Positions 1 to 5,364 of a stretch of DNA of 5,364 nucleotides are shown piece by piece. Origin of the DNA: Planctomycetota bacterium (lineage in GTDB: Bacteria; Planctomycetota; Brocadiia; JAJRTI01). Below the pieces are notes generated by a model, which did no database searches, was not told the origin of the DNA, and saw only the letters and a list, made by a program, of their open reading frames with translations. Location of the stretch: positions 1-5,364 of the forward strand of contig JAJRTI010000686.1 of assembly GCA_024278415.1 (NCBI GenBank). Reading direction: 5' to 3'. The translations under genes and the position numbers were made by a program. Numbering within the stretch: position 1 is the first letter of the stretch; each line of letters opens with the position of its first letter.

Positions 1-31
1 GGCCTGCGGCCGCAACCCTGGGCTAGAAGCC

Positions 32-50
32 GGAAGCCCGTTGGGCTTCC
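32..50. repeat. Perfect 8-bp hairpin in the waaA leader
   Basis: GGAAGCCC (32-39) and GGGCTTCC (43-50) are exact reverse complements around a 3-nt GTT loop. The stem is GC-rich, but no T-run follows on either strand, so it is not a canonical intrinsic terminator. It could end transcription of a gene upstream of the window or be a leader structure. The sequence does not decide between these. Confidence 0.55.
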
Positions 51-52
51 AA

Positions 53-80
53 ACAGCGTTGCGTCAAGCGGAAACGCTGT
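53..80. repeat. Second leader hairpin, 8-bp stem
   Basis: ACAGCGTT (53-60) pairs perfectly with AACGCTGT (73-80) across a 12-nt loop. It begins 2 nt after the previous hairpin, so the two would stack as a tandem structure in a transcript reading through the region. No T-run follows it, and no known riboswitch or RNA family is recognised. Confidence 0.45.
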
Positions 81-117
81 CCATTGAACTCGCGCACGTT
101 CATGGGGCCAACGGCTG

Positions 118-146
118 TTGCAATCGGCTGAAGTGTTACTTACATT
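118..146 (+). promoter_or_regulatory. Possible weak sigma70-type promoter for the cluster
   Basis: TTGCAA (118-123) matches 4 of 6 positions of the TTGACA -35 consensus. TACATT (141-146) matches 4 of 6 positions of the TATAAT -10 consensus. The spacer is the ideal 17 nt. The pair lies in the most AT-rich part of the window, and transcription would start near 153, about 20 nt before the waaA start. Both boxes are imperfect and chance matches are common, so this is only a candidate. Confidence 0.25.
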
Positions 147-165
147 TTACGTTTTACGTTTCACG
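145..165 (+). repeat. Tandem heptamer array, three copies
   Basis: Three 7-nt units lie head to tail: TTTTACG (145-151), TTTTACG (152-158) and TTTCACG (159-165). The third differs from the first two by one base. The array ends 7 nt before the waaA start codon and is unusually AT-rich for this window. It resembles the short tandemly repeated heptamers scattered through intergenic DNA of some bacteria. A related 7-nt period occurs in the metK-ahcY spacer. Confidence 0.6.
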
Positions 166-172
166 CTCCCCC

Positions 173-1480
173 ATGCCCCTCCTACTCGACTGCCTTTATA
201 CCGTCGCCGGCTTGCTGGCCTCGCCGTATGTGCTGGCGCGCATGGCCACCAGCGCGCGCTGGCGCGCCGGGGTGCGCCAGCGGTTGGGCGGTGTGCCGAA
301 GCGGGAGGGAGATGCACGCTGCATCTGGCTGCACTGCGCGTCCGTGGGCGAAGCGCTGAACGTGCGCAGCTTCCTTGCACAACTGAGGGTGGCGCTGCCG
401 GACTGGGAGATCGTCGTGTCGGTCAACACCAACACCGGCATGGCTGTGGTCGAGAAGCGCTATCCCGAGTTGCAGGCGTTTTACTATCCGATCGATTGGA
501 GCGGCGCGGTCAAACGCACGCTGAGCCGCGTCCGGCCTGACTGCATCGTGCTGTTCGAGTTGGAAGCCTGGCCCAACTTCATGACCGAAGCCGGCCGGCG
601 GGGCATCCCCATCGTCGTGATCAACGGCCGCATCAACCCCAGGACCGTACGCGCACACAGAGCGCTCCGATGGGTGGCCGGCGACTTCTGGCAAGCCGGC
701 CAATCGAACCTGTACGGCGTTCAGAACGACACCTACGCGGAGCGGTTCATGGAGTTGGGAGTCGAACAAGACCGGGTCCGCGTCACCGGCAACGTGAAGT
801 ATGACAACATCGATCTCTCCGGCAACGACGAAGCGAAGCAGCGCCTCGCTCGCCTGTTTCAGATCGCGCAGGACGATCGGATCATCGTCGGCGGGAGCAC
901 GTGGGACGGCGAGGAGAAGGCGCTGTTGGGCGCGTTTGCGGAACTGCGCGAGGAATTCGAGAGGCTGCGGCTCATCCTCGTGCCTCGCCACATCGAGCGC
1001 GCAGACGGCGTAGCTCATCTAATCGAAAAGGCCGGGTACCCTGTCGCGCGCAAGACCGCGTTGGACGCCGGCCATGAGCCGGCTGCGCCGCTGCGCGATT
1101 CTGTCATCTTGGTGGACACGGTGGGAGACTTGGCAACGGTGTATACGCTCGCGTCTGTCGCGTTCGTGGGCAAGAGCCTCGTGCCGCTGGGCGGGCAGAA
1201 TATGCTCGAGCCGGCCGGCCTCGGCCGGCCGGTCGTGTTCGGGCCTCACACCTCCAACTTCGAGCGCGAAGCGAGGTTGCTGCTGGACAATCGGGGCGCG
1301 ATTTGCGTTAATACTGCGCTTCAACTTGCCGACGCGTTGCGCCAACTCTTGCGGTCGCCTGATGAGGCCGCGGCCATGGGGCAGCGCGCCCAACAGATAG
1401 TCATCAAGAACAGAGGCGCCGCGGAGCGAAGCGTCGCCCTAGTCGTGGAAGCTCTGGAAAGGAAGGACCTCCTGAAATGA
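173..1480 (+). CDS. waaA: 3-deoxy-D-manno-octulosonic acid (Kdo) transferase, GT30
   Basis: This enzyme transfers Kdo from CMP-Kdo to a lipid A precursor at the inner face of the cytoplasmic membrane, starting the LPS inner core. The 435-residue product has the usual family length. A hydrophobic N-terminal anchor (about residues 3-23) precedes HCASVGE (54-60), whose Glu60 corresponds to the family's catalytic base. Further motifs are FELEAWPN (128-135), GNVKYD (206-211), GSTWDGEE (241-248), LVPRHIER (269-276) and a C-terminal [20 protein letters not shown] (340-359). The commoner form of the last motif is GGHNPLEPA, so Gln342 and Met344 are variants. The ATG at 173 is chosen because it begins the conserved membrane anchor. 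The frame is open back to an ATG at 41, but those 44 codons cross the hairpins and the heptamer array and do not resemble the family. No Shine-Dalgarno is visible at 173. The stop overlaps metK. One or several Kdo units could be added; the sequence does not tell. Confidence 0.93.
   Translation: MPLLLDCLYTVAGLLASPYVLARMATSARWRAGVRQRLGGVPKREGDARCIWLHCASVGEALNVRSFLAQLRVALPDWEIVVSVNTNTGMAVVEKRYPELQAFYYPIDWSGAVKRTLSRVRPDCIVLFELEAWPNFMTEAGRRGIPIVVINGRINPRTVRAHRALRWVAGDFWQAGQSNLYGVQNDTYAERFMELGVEQDRVRVTGNVKYDNIDLSGNDEAKQRLARLFQIAQDDRIIVGGSTWDGEEKALLGAFAELREEFERLRLILVPRHIERADGVAHLIEKAGYPVARKTALDAGHEPAAPLRDSVILVDTVGDLATVYTLASVAFVGKSLVPLGGQNMLEPAGLGRPVVFGPHTSNFEREARLLLDNRGAICVNTALQLADALRQLLRSPDEAAAMGQRAQQIVIKNRGAAERSVALVVEALERKDLLK
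1211..1232. repeat. GC-only inverted repeat inside waaA
   Basis: CCGGCCGGCC (1211-1220) and GGCCGGCCGG (1223-1232) are perfect reverse complements separated by TC. In RNA this allows a 9-bp all-GC stem closed by a CTCG loop. It encodes part of the conserved EPAGLGRPV segment, so protein constraint combined with GC-rich codon choice may fully explain it. Confidence 0.4.
1458..1467 (+). promoter_or_regulatory. Ribosome binding site of metK, within waaA
   Basis: The purine run AAAGGAAGGA lies inside the last codons of waaA, 9 nt before the metK ATG at 1477. It supports that start and points to translational coupling through the ATGA overlap. Confidence 0.7.
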
Positions 1481-2646
1481 CGAACCGACGGTACCTCTTC
1501 ACGTCCGAGTCGGTGTCCATGGGACATCCCGACAAGGTAGCCGATCAGATCTCCGATGCGGTGGTGGACGCGATCTACGCCCAAGACCCCGGCGCTCGGG
1601 TCGCGTGCGAAACGCTCGTCAAGACGAACTACATCCTCATGGCCGGCGAGATCACGACCACGGCGAAAGTAGACTATGAAGCCGTCGCGCGCAACACCTG
1701 CAAGCGCATTGGCTATACCGACGAGTCCATCGGTTTCGACTACAAGACCTGCGAGGTCGAGACGCGAATCGAAACGCAGTCGCCGGACATCTCCCAAGGC
1801 GTGACGGCCGGTTCCGGCCTGCACAAGGAACAGGGCGCCGGCGACCAGGGCCTTATGTTTGGGTTTGCCTGCAACGAGACGCCCCAGTTCATGCCCCTGC
1901 CTATCATGCTGGCCCAGCAACTCGTGGCCAAGCTCGCCGAACTGCGCGAAGACGGCACGTTGCCCTACCTGCGCCCCGATGGCAAGAGCCAAGTTACGGT
2001 CGAGTACGAAGGCCACAAGCCCCTGCGCGTCCACACCGTGGTCATCTCCAATCAGCACGCGCCGGATGTGGCCTACGAGACGCTGCGGAACGACGTGATC
2101 GAGAAGGTGATCAAGCCCGTCGTCGGCGACGCGATGCTCGACGCGAACACAATCTACCACGTGAACCCGACCGGCCGTTTCGTGCGTGGCGGCCCCCACG
2201 GCGACTGCGGGCTCACGGGCCGCAAGATCATCGTCGACACGTACGGCGGCCGCGGCCGGCACGGCGGCGGCGCGTTCAGCGGCAAGGATCCTTCCAAGGT
2301 CGACCGCAGCGCGGCGTACGCGGCGCGGCACATCGCCAAGAACGTCGTGGCCGCCGGCCTCGCCGACGTGTGTGAGGTCCAATTGGCCTACGCCATCGGC
2401 GTCGCACAGCCCCTGTCGGTCCACGTGGAGACCGAGAACACGGCCAAGATCCCCGAGGAGAAGATCGCGGATCTGATCAGCCAGCACTGGGACCTGCGGC
2501 CCGCGGCGATCATTGAGTACTTCGACCTCTTCCAGCCCAAGTATGAACGGACCGCGTACCACGGCCACTTTGGCCGCGAGGAGCCGGGCTTCACGTGGGA
2601 AGGCACCGAGAGAGCCGACGCATTGCGGGAGGCCGCAGGACTGTAG
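1477..2646 (+). CDS. metK: S-adenosylmethionine synthetase
   Basis: This enzyme condenses methionine and ATP to S-adenosylmethionine in the cytoplasm, releasing phosphate and pyrophosphate. The 389-residue product is full length. Visible motifs are GHPDK (16-20), the ATP-binding hexapeptide GAGDQG (120-125), RPDGKSQVT (166-174), [17 protein letters not shown] (242-258) and the glycine-rich [19 protein letters not shown] (263-281). Asp123, Lys170, Arg249, Lys250, Lys270, Lys274 and Asp276 sit at a constant +5 offset from the E. coli active-site residues as I remember them, so the catalytic set appears intact. The C-terminus has the usual GHFGR (363-367) followed by FTWE (372-375). The start overlaps the waaA stop as ATGA and has a good ribosome binding site. 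A 96-nt spacer separates it from ahcY, the enzyme that removes the product of SAM use. Third codon positions are mostly G or C, as expected for a well-expressed gene. Confidence 0.98.
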   Translation: MTNRRYLFTSESVSMGHPDKVADQISDAVVDAIYAQDPGARVACETLVKTNYILMAGEITTTAKVDYEAVARNTCKRIGYTDESIGFDYKTCEVETRIETQSPDISQGVTAGSGLHKEQGAGDQGLMFGFACNETPQFMPLPIMLAQQLVAKLAELREDGTLPYLRPDGKSQVTVEYEGHKPLRVHTVVISNQHAPDVAYETLRNDVIEKVIKPVVGDAMLDANTIYHVNPTGRFVRGGPHGDCGLTGRKIIVDTYGGRGRHGGGAFSGKDPSKVDRSAAYAARHIAKNVVAAGLADVCEVQLAYAIGVAQPLSVHVETENTAKIPEEKIADLISQHWDLRPAAIIEYFDLFQPKYERTAYHGHFGREEPGFTWEGTERADALREAAGL

Positions 2647-2651
2647 ATATG

Positions 2652-2677
2652 TGACGCGTGACGCCGGTCACGCGTCA
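2652..2677. repeat. Perfect 11-bp inverted repeat in the metK-ahcY spacer
   Basis: TGACGCGTGAC (2652-2662) and GTCACGCGTCA (2667-2677) are exact reverse complements around a GCCG loop. The left part also contains the heptamer GTGACGC twice in tandem (2651-2664). The element starts 5 nt after the metK stop codon. No T-run follows, so it is at best a T-less terminator or attenuating hairpin. It could instead stabilise mRNA ends or be an operator for a dimeric regulator. It does not show the conserved elements I remember for the SAH riboswitch. Confidence 0.65.
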
Positions 2678-2683
2678 GATGCC

Positions 2684-2697
2684 TTGCCAGGGGGCAA
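2684..2697. repeat. Small 5-bp hairpin after the spacer inverted repeat
   Basis: TTGCC (2684-2688) pairs with GGCAA (2693-2697) across a 4-nt AGGG loop. It begins 6 nt after the 11-bp hairpin, so a transcript could carry two consecutive stems before ahcY. A stem this short is weak evidence alone. Confidence 0.25.
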
Positions 2698-2742
2698 TCA
2701 TGGTTTGAAGCACACTGTTCCCAACTACGGAGATCCATCTTC

Positions 2743-4002
2743 ATGAAATACGACATCGCGGACATGGCCCTCGCCGGCGAAGGCAAACGCCGCATCGAGT
2801 GGGCCGACAACGACATGCCCGTGCTCCAGGACATCCGCCAGCGCTTCGCCAAGCAGAAGCCGCTCAAGGGCATGAAAATGTCCGCGTGCCTCCACGTGAC
2901 CGCGGAGACGGCCAACCTGGTTCGCACGCTCGAGGCCGGCGGCGCGGACCTCGTGCTGTGCGCGTCCAACCCTTTGTCCACACAGGACGACGTGGCCGCG
3001 GCACTGGTCAAGCACTACAAGATCCCTACGTTCGCGATTACTGGCGAAAACAGCAAAACCTACTACAAGCACCTTCGCGCCGCACTCGACCATGGGCCTG
3101 ACGTCACCATGGACGACGGCGCGGACCTTGTGTCGCTCATCCACACCGACTACCCGGCGCTCCAAGAGTCGGTCATCGGCAGCATGGAGGAGACGACCAC
3201 CGGCGTCATCCGGCTCAAGGCCATGGCCGCGGACGGCGCGCTCAAGATCCCCGTCATCGCGGTGAACGACGCGCAGACGAAACACCTCTTCGACAACCGC
3301 TACGGCACCGGCCAGTCCACGGTCGATGGCATCATCCGCGCGACGGACGCCCTGATCGCCGGCAAGAAGGTTGTCGTGGCTGGCTATGGCTGGTGCGGCC
3401 GGGGGTTCGCCACCCGCGCCCGTGGCATGGGCGCGCAGGTCGTCGTGACCGAAGTGGATCCCATCCGCGGCCTCGAAGCCGCGATGGACGGCTTCTGGGT
3501 CATGCCCATGGCCGAGGCCGCGAAGATCGGCGACATCTTCTGCACGCTCACGGGCGACAAGCACGTCATCCGCGGCGAGCACTTCAAGCTCATGAAAAAC
3601 GGCGCCATGGTCTGCAACTCAGGCCACTTCAACGTCGAACTCGACCTCGACGCCCTGAAGGCGCTGGCGAAGAAGGTGCGCAAGGGAGTGCGCAGGCACG
3701 TGGACGCCTACGACCTCAAGAACGGCCGCACCGTCTACCTGCTGGGCGAAGGCCGGCTCGTGAACCTCGCGGCAGCCGAGGGCCACCCGGCATGCGTCAT
3801 GGACATGAGCTTCGCCACCCAAGCGCTCGCGACTGAGTGGTGCGTGAAGTGCAAGGGCAAGCTCGACGCCACGGTGCACAACGTGCCAGAGCGAATCGAC
3901 GCCTGGGTCGCCAAGCTGAAGCTCAAGACCATGGGCCTCAAGATCGATGCGCTCACGCCGGAGCAGAAAAAGTACTTGGAATCGTGGACGGAGGGAACGT
4001 AG
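2743..4002 (+). CDS. ahcY: Adenosylhomocysteinase (S-adenosylhomocysteine hydrolase)
   Basis: This NAD-dependent cytosolic enzyme reversibly cleaves S-adenosylhomocysteine to homocysteine and adenosine, relieving product inhibition of methyltransferases. The 419-residue product has the substrate segment CLHVTAETA (49-57), including the Thr53 and Glu55 expected to contact adenosine. It also has MDDGAD (123-128), EETTTGV (149-155) and [18 protein letters not shown] (175-192) with Lys180, Asp184 and Asn185. The NAD-binding Rossmann loop is GYGWCGRG (214-221), and [20 protein letters not shown] spans 341-360. It is the short type typical of archaea and Thermotoga: Thr189 replaces the cysteine of the human-type GCRES motif, and the chain ends in YLESWTEGT without the longer Lys/Tyr tail that reaches into a neighbouring subunit. 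The ATG at 2743 has GGAG at 2729-2732, 10 nt upstream. The DUF1015 gene follows after 3 nt. Use of S-inosylhomocysteine, known for some archaeal homologues, cannot be excluded. Confidence 0.97.
   Translation: MKYDIADMALAGEGKRRIEWADNDMPVLQDIRQRFAKQKPLKGMKMSACLHVTAETANLVRTLEAGGADLVLCASNPLSTQDDVAAALVKHYKIPTFAITGENSKTYYKHLRAALDHGPDVTMDDGADLVSLIHTDYPALQESVIGSMEETTTGVIRLKAMAADGALKIPVIAVNDAQTKHLFDNRYGTGQSTVDGIIRATDALIAGKKVVVAGYGWCGRGFATRARGMGAQVVVTEVDPIRGLEAAMDGFWVMPMAEAAKIGDIFCTLTGDKHVIRGEHFKLMKNGAMVCNSGHFNVELDLDALKALAKKVRKGVRRHVDAYDLKNGRTVYLLGEGRLVNLAAAEGHPACVMDMSFATQALATEWCVKCKGKLDATVHNVPERIDAWVAKLKLKTMGLKIDALTPEQKKYLESWTEGT
3990..3996 (+). promoter_or_regulatory. Ribosome binding site of the DUF1015 gene, within ahcY
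   Basis: GGAGGGA lies in the last codons of ahcY, 9 nt before the GTG at 4006. It is the strongest Shine-Dalgarno-like run in the window. It supports a GTG start and coupled translation of the two genes. Confidence 0.7.
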
Positions 4003-4005
4003 CCC

Positions 4006-5283
4006 GTGGCTGACATCGCGCCGTTCCGAGGGGTACGTTACACACCCCAAGCGGGGCCGCTGGAGCAACTCGTCGCGCCCCCCTACGACATCATCTCTCC
4101 GGCCGAGCAGCGGGGCCTTCTCGACCGGAGCCCGCACAACGTCGTGCGGCTCATCCTCAACCCGGAGCGGCCGCAAGACGACGGTGAGGACAACCGCTAC
4201 ACTCGGGCCGCCGCATGCCTGCGGCAGTGGCTCGACCAGGGAGTACTGGCGCCCGACGCCGAGCCGGCGCTGTATGTGTACGACCAGGAGTTCGGCATCA
4301 AGGGGCGCACCTTCCTTCGCCGGGGCTTGCTCTCTCTCGTGAGGCTTGAAGAGCTTGGGAAGGGAGCCATCTACCCGCATGAGAATACGCTCGCCGGCCC
4401 CAAGGCTGACCGGCTGAAGCTCATGTCCGCGTGCGAGGCCAACTTGAGCGCGGTTTTCTCGGTGTTCCCCGACGACGGCCGCGTCGCCACCGCCCTCAGT
4501 GGCGCGGCGAACCAGGCCGCAAGCGACGCCGCCACACGAGTCGAGGCGCCGGACGGCGTACACACGCTGCGGCCGATTGCCGACGCCGGCGCCATCCAGC
4601 GCATCCAGGCGCTCATGGCTCCCAAGCCGCTCTTCATCGCGGACGGACACCATCGCTATGAAACCGCCTGGGCCTACCGAGAGCGACTCATACGGGGGCA
4701 CGGCGACGCGGGCGCGGCCAACTACGTGCTCATGCTCAACGTGCCCATGAGCGACCCCGGCCTGGTCATCCTGCCTACGCACCGCGTGCTGCGCAACGTG
4801 CCCGGCCTCGACAAGGACGCGTTCGCGGAGGCGTGCCTGCCCTTCTTCCAAGTCGAAGATATCCCCTGTCCCGTGGGCGACCTGCGAATCGGCCGGCGCC
4901 AGTTCATCGTGTACTTTGGATGCAGCAAGGGCTGCCTCAGCCTGCGGCTGAAGGACGATGGCCTCGCCATCACCGGGGCCAGCGGGAGCCACGCGCTGCA
5001 CCTACTCGACGTCAGCATTCTGCGCAATCTTATCTTCGGCAAGGTGCTCCGGCTGGATCCCGACGCGTTTGCGCAAGGCGACGACATCGCGTACGTGCAC
5101 GACGCGGCCGAGGCCCAAGCCCTCGTGGATAGCCAAGGATGGATGGCGGCCTTCATGCTCAACCCCACCGGCATCGACGAGGTCCAGCACATCGCTTCGG
5201 CCGGAGAGCGCATGCCCCCGAAGTCCACATACTTCTACCCCAAACTGCTGAGTGGCTTAGCCCTGCATGTGTTTGGCGCGTGA
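4006..5283 (+). CDS. DUF1015-family protein, function uncertain (possible serine kinase)
   Basis: The 425-residue product matches the DUF1015 family over its whole length. Motifs are the N-terminal IAPFRGVRY (4-12), VAPPYDIISP (23-32), NVVRL (45-49), YPHENTLAGPKADRLKLM (123-140), LFIADGHHRYETA (209-221), ILPTHRV (255-261) and the C-terminal ERMPPKSTYFYPKL (401-414). It has no signal peptide or membrane segment, so it is probably cytosolic. The DGHHR core resembles the nucleotide-binding motif of ParB/sulfiredoxin-superfamily proteins, which include free-serine kinases. I recall, but cannot verify here, that DUF1015 genes often sit beside serine-biosynthesis genes and that serine kinase activity has been reported for some members. 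FGCSKGC (304-310) contains a Cys-x3-Cys pair that I do not recognise as a family feature. The gene starts with GTG 3 nt after the ahcY stop and has its own ribosome binding site, so it is very likely co-expressed with ahcY. Family assignment is firm; the function is inference. Confidence 0.9.
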   Translation: MADIAPFRGVRYTPQAGPLEQLVAPPYDIISPAEQRGLLDRSPHNVVRLILNPERPQDDGEDNRYTRAAACLRQWLDQGVLAPDAEPALYVYDQEFGIKGRTFLRRGLLSLVRLEELGKGAIYPHENTLAGPKADRLKLMSACEANLSAVFSVFPDDGRVATALSGAANQAASDAATRVEAPDGVHTLRPIADAGAIQRIQALMAPKPLFIADGHHRYETAWAYRERLIRGHGDAGAANYVLMLNVPMSDPGLVILPTHRVLRNVPGLDKDAFAEACLPFFQVEDIPCPVGDLRIGRRQFIVYFGCSKGCLSLRLKDDGLAITGASGSHALHLLDVSILRNLIFGKVLRLDPDAFAQGDDIAYVHDAAEAQALVDSQGWMAAFMLNPTGIDEVQHIASAGERMPPKSTYFYPKLLSGLALHVFGA

Positions 5284-5364
5284 GCCCGCAGCGGGCGTCG
5301 CCGCCCTCGCCAGACGCCGATCTTGCAGCCGATCCGGCGCGCCCTCGCGCAGCTTGGCCCCCCC
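5284..5364. other. Unassigned 3' tail, possibly the edge of a neighbouring gene
   Basis: These 81 nt begin with a 5-bp inverted repeat, GCCCG (5284-5288) and CGGGC (5292-5296), around a CAG loop. Three readings stay open to the window end. One is a + strand GTG start at 5280 overlapping the DUF1015 stop as GTGA. Another is a + strand TTG start at 5323, in the frame with the highest G/C at third positions. The third is a minus-strand frame that would end in a TAA at 5259-5257, inside the DUF1015 gene. None has a convincing ribosome binding site or recognisable protein, so no gene is called. Confidence 0.3.

Noticed and set aside
41..172. N-terminal extension of waaA from the ATG at 41
   Set aside because: The 44 extra codons pass through two hairpins and a tandem heptamer array and do not look like WaaA. 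The usual membrane-anchored N-terminus starts at 173.
182..1018. 278-codon open frame on the minus strand opposite waaA
   Set aside because: It lies wholly inside waaA, which has all the family motifs, and the antisense product shows none.
1321..2568. 415-codon open frame on the minus strand opposite metK
   Set aside because: It mirrors metK codons with G/C third positions. The protein is low-complexity and unrecognisable, and it runs across the waaA-metK junction.
2652..2700. Canonical Rho-independent terminator after metK
   Set aside because: The stem is strong but no run of T follows on either strand, so it lacks the defining second half.
2647..2742. SAH or SAM riboswitch upstream of ahcY
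   Set aside because: The position is right, but the conserved elements I remember for the SAH riboswitch (GAGGAGCGCUG-like and GGCGCUC-like segments) and for the SAM classes are absent. The spacer shows only a simple perfect hairpin and a short second stem. A covariance-model search would settle this.
3619..5001. 460-codon open frame on the minus strand opposite ahcY and the DUF1015 gene
   Set aside because: It overlaps two clearly recognised genes, has no recognisable motifs, and is rich in Arg, Ala, Val and His as expected of an antisense shadow in GC-rich DNA.
1..5364. CRISPR array, tRNA or rRNA gene, insertion sequence, or phage/defence genes
   Set aside because: No spaced long repeats, no cloverleaf or rRNA-like sequence, and no transposase or integrase motif were found. 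The four genes fill nearly the whole window.

Overview
The window carries four complete genes, all on the + strand and tightly packed. In order they are a Kdo transferase (waaA), S-adenosylmethionine synthetase (metK), adenosylhomocysteinase (ahcY) and a DUF1015-family protein. They look like one transcription unit: waaA and metK share an ATGA stop/start overlap, ahcY and the DUF1015 gene are 3 nt apart, and the only real gap inside the cluster is a 96-nt metK-ahcY spacer.

The organism is a GC-rich bacterium whose genes strongly prefer G or C at the third codon position, most clearly in metK and ahcY. WaaA implies a Gram-negative envelope with Kdo-lipid A. The GGQNM variant of the WaaA C-terminal motif and the short archaeal/Thermotoga-like AhcY suggest a non-proteobacterial diderm, such as Planctomycetota, Hydrogenedentota or another PVC-like lineage. 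That placement is inference from remembered motif patterns, not a database match.

Layout: 1-172 is a noncoding leader with two adjacent hairpins, a possible weak promoter and a short tandem heptamer array. 173-1480 is waaA, 1477-2646 metK, 2647-2742 a spacer with a perfect 11-bp hairpin, 2743-4002 ahcY and 4006-5283 the DUF1015 gene. 5284-5364 is too short to assign.

MetK makes SAM from methionine and ATP, methyltransferases turn SAM into SAH, and AhcY splits SAH into homocysteine and adenosine. The DUF1015 protein is translationally linked to AhcY. It has a DGHHR motif resembling the ParB/sulfiredoxin superfamily, to which free-serine kinases belong, so a link from homocysteine to serine or cysteine metabolism is a testable idea. 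I see no mobile element, CRISPR array, RNA gene or defence system. This is mostly an ordinary housekeeping region, and the most interesting items are the DUF1015 partner and the repeats in the two noncoding stretches.
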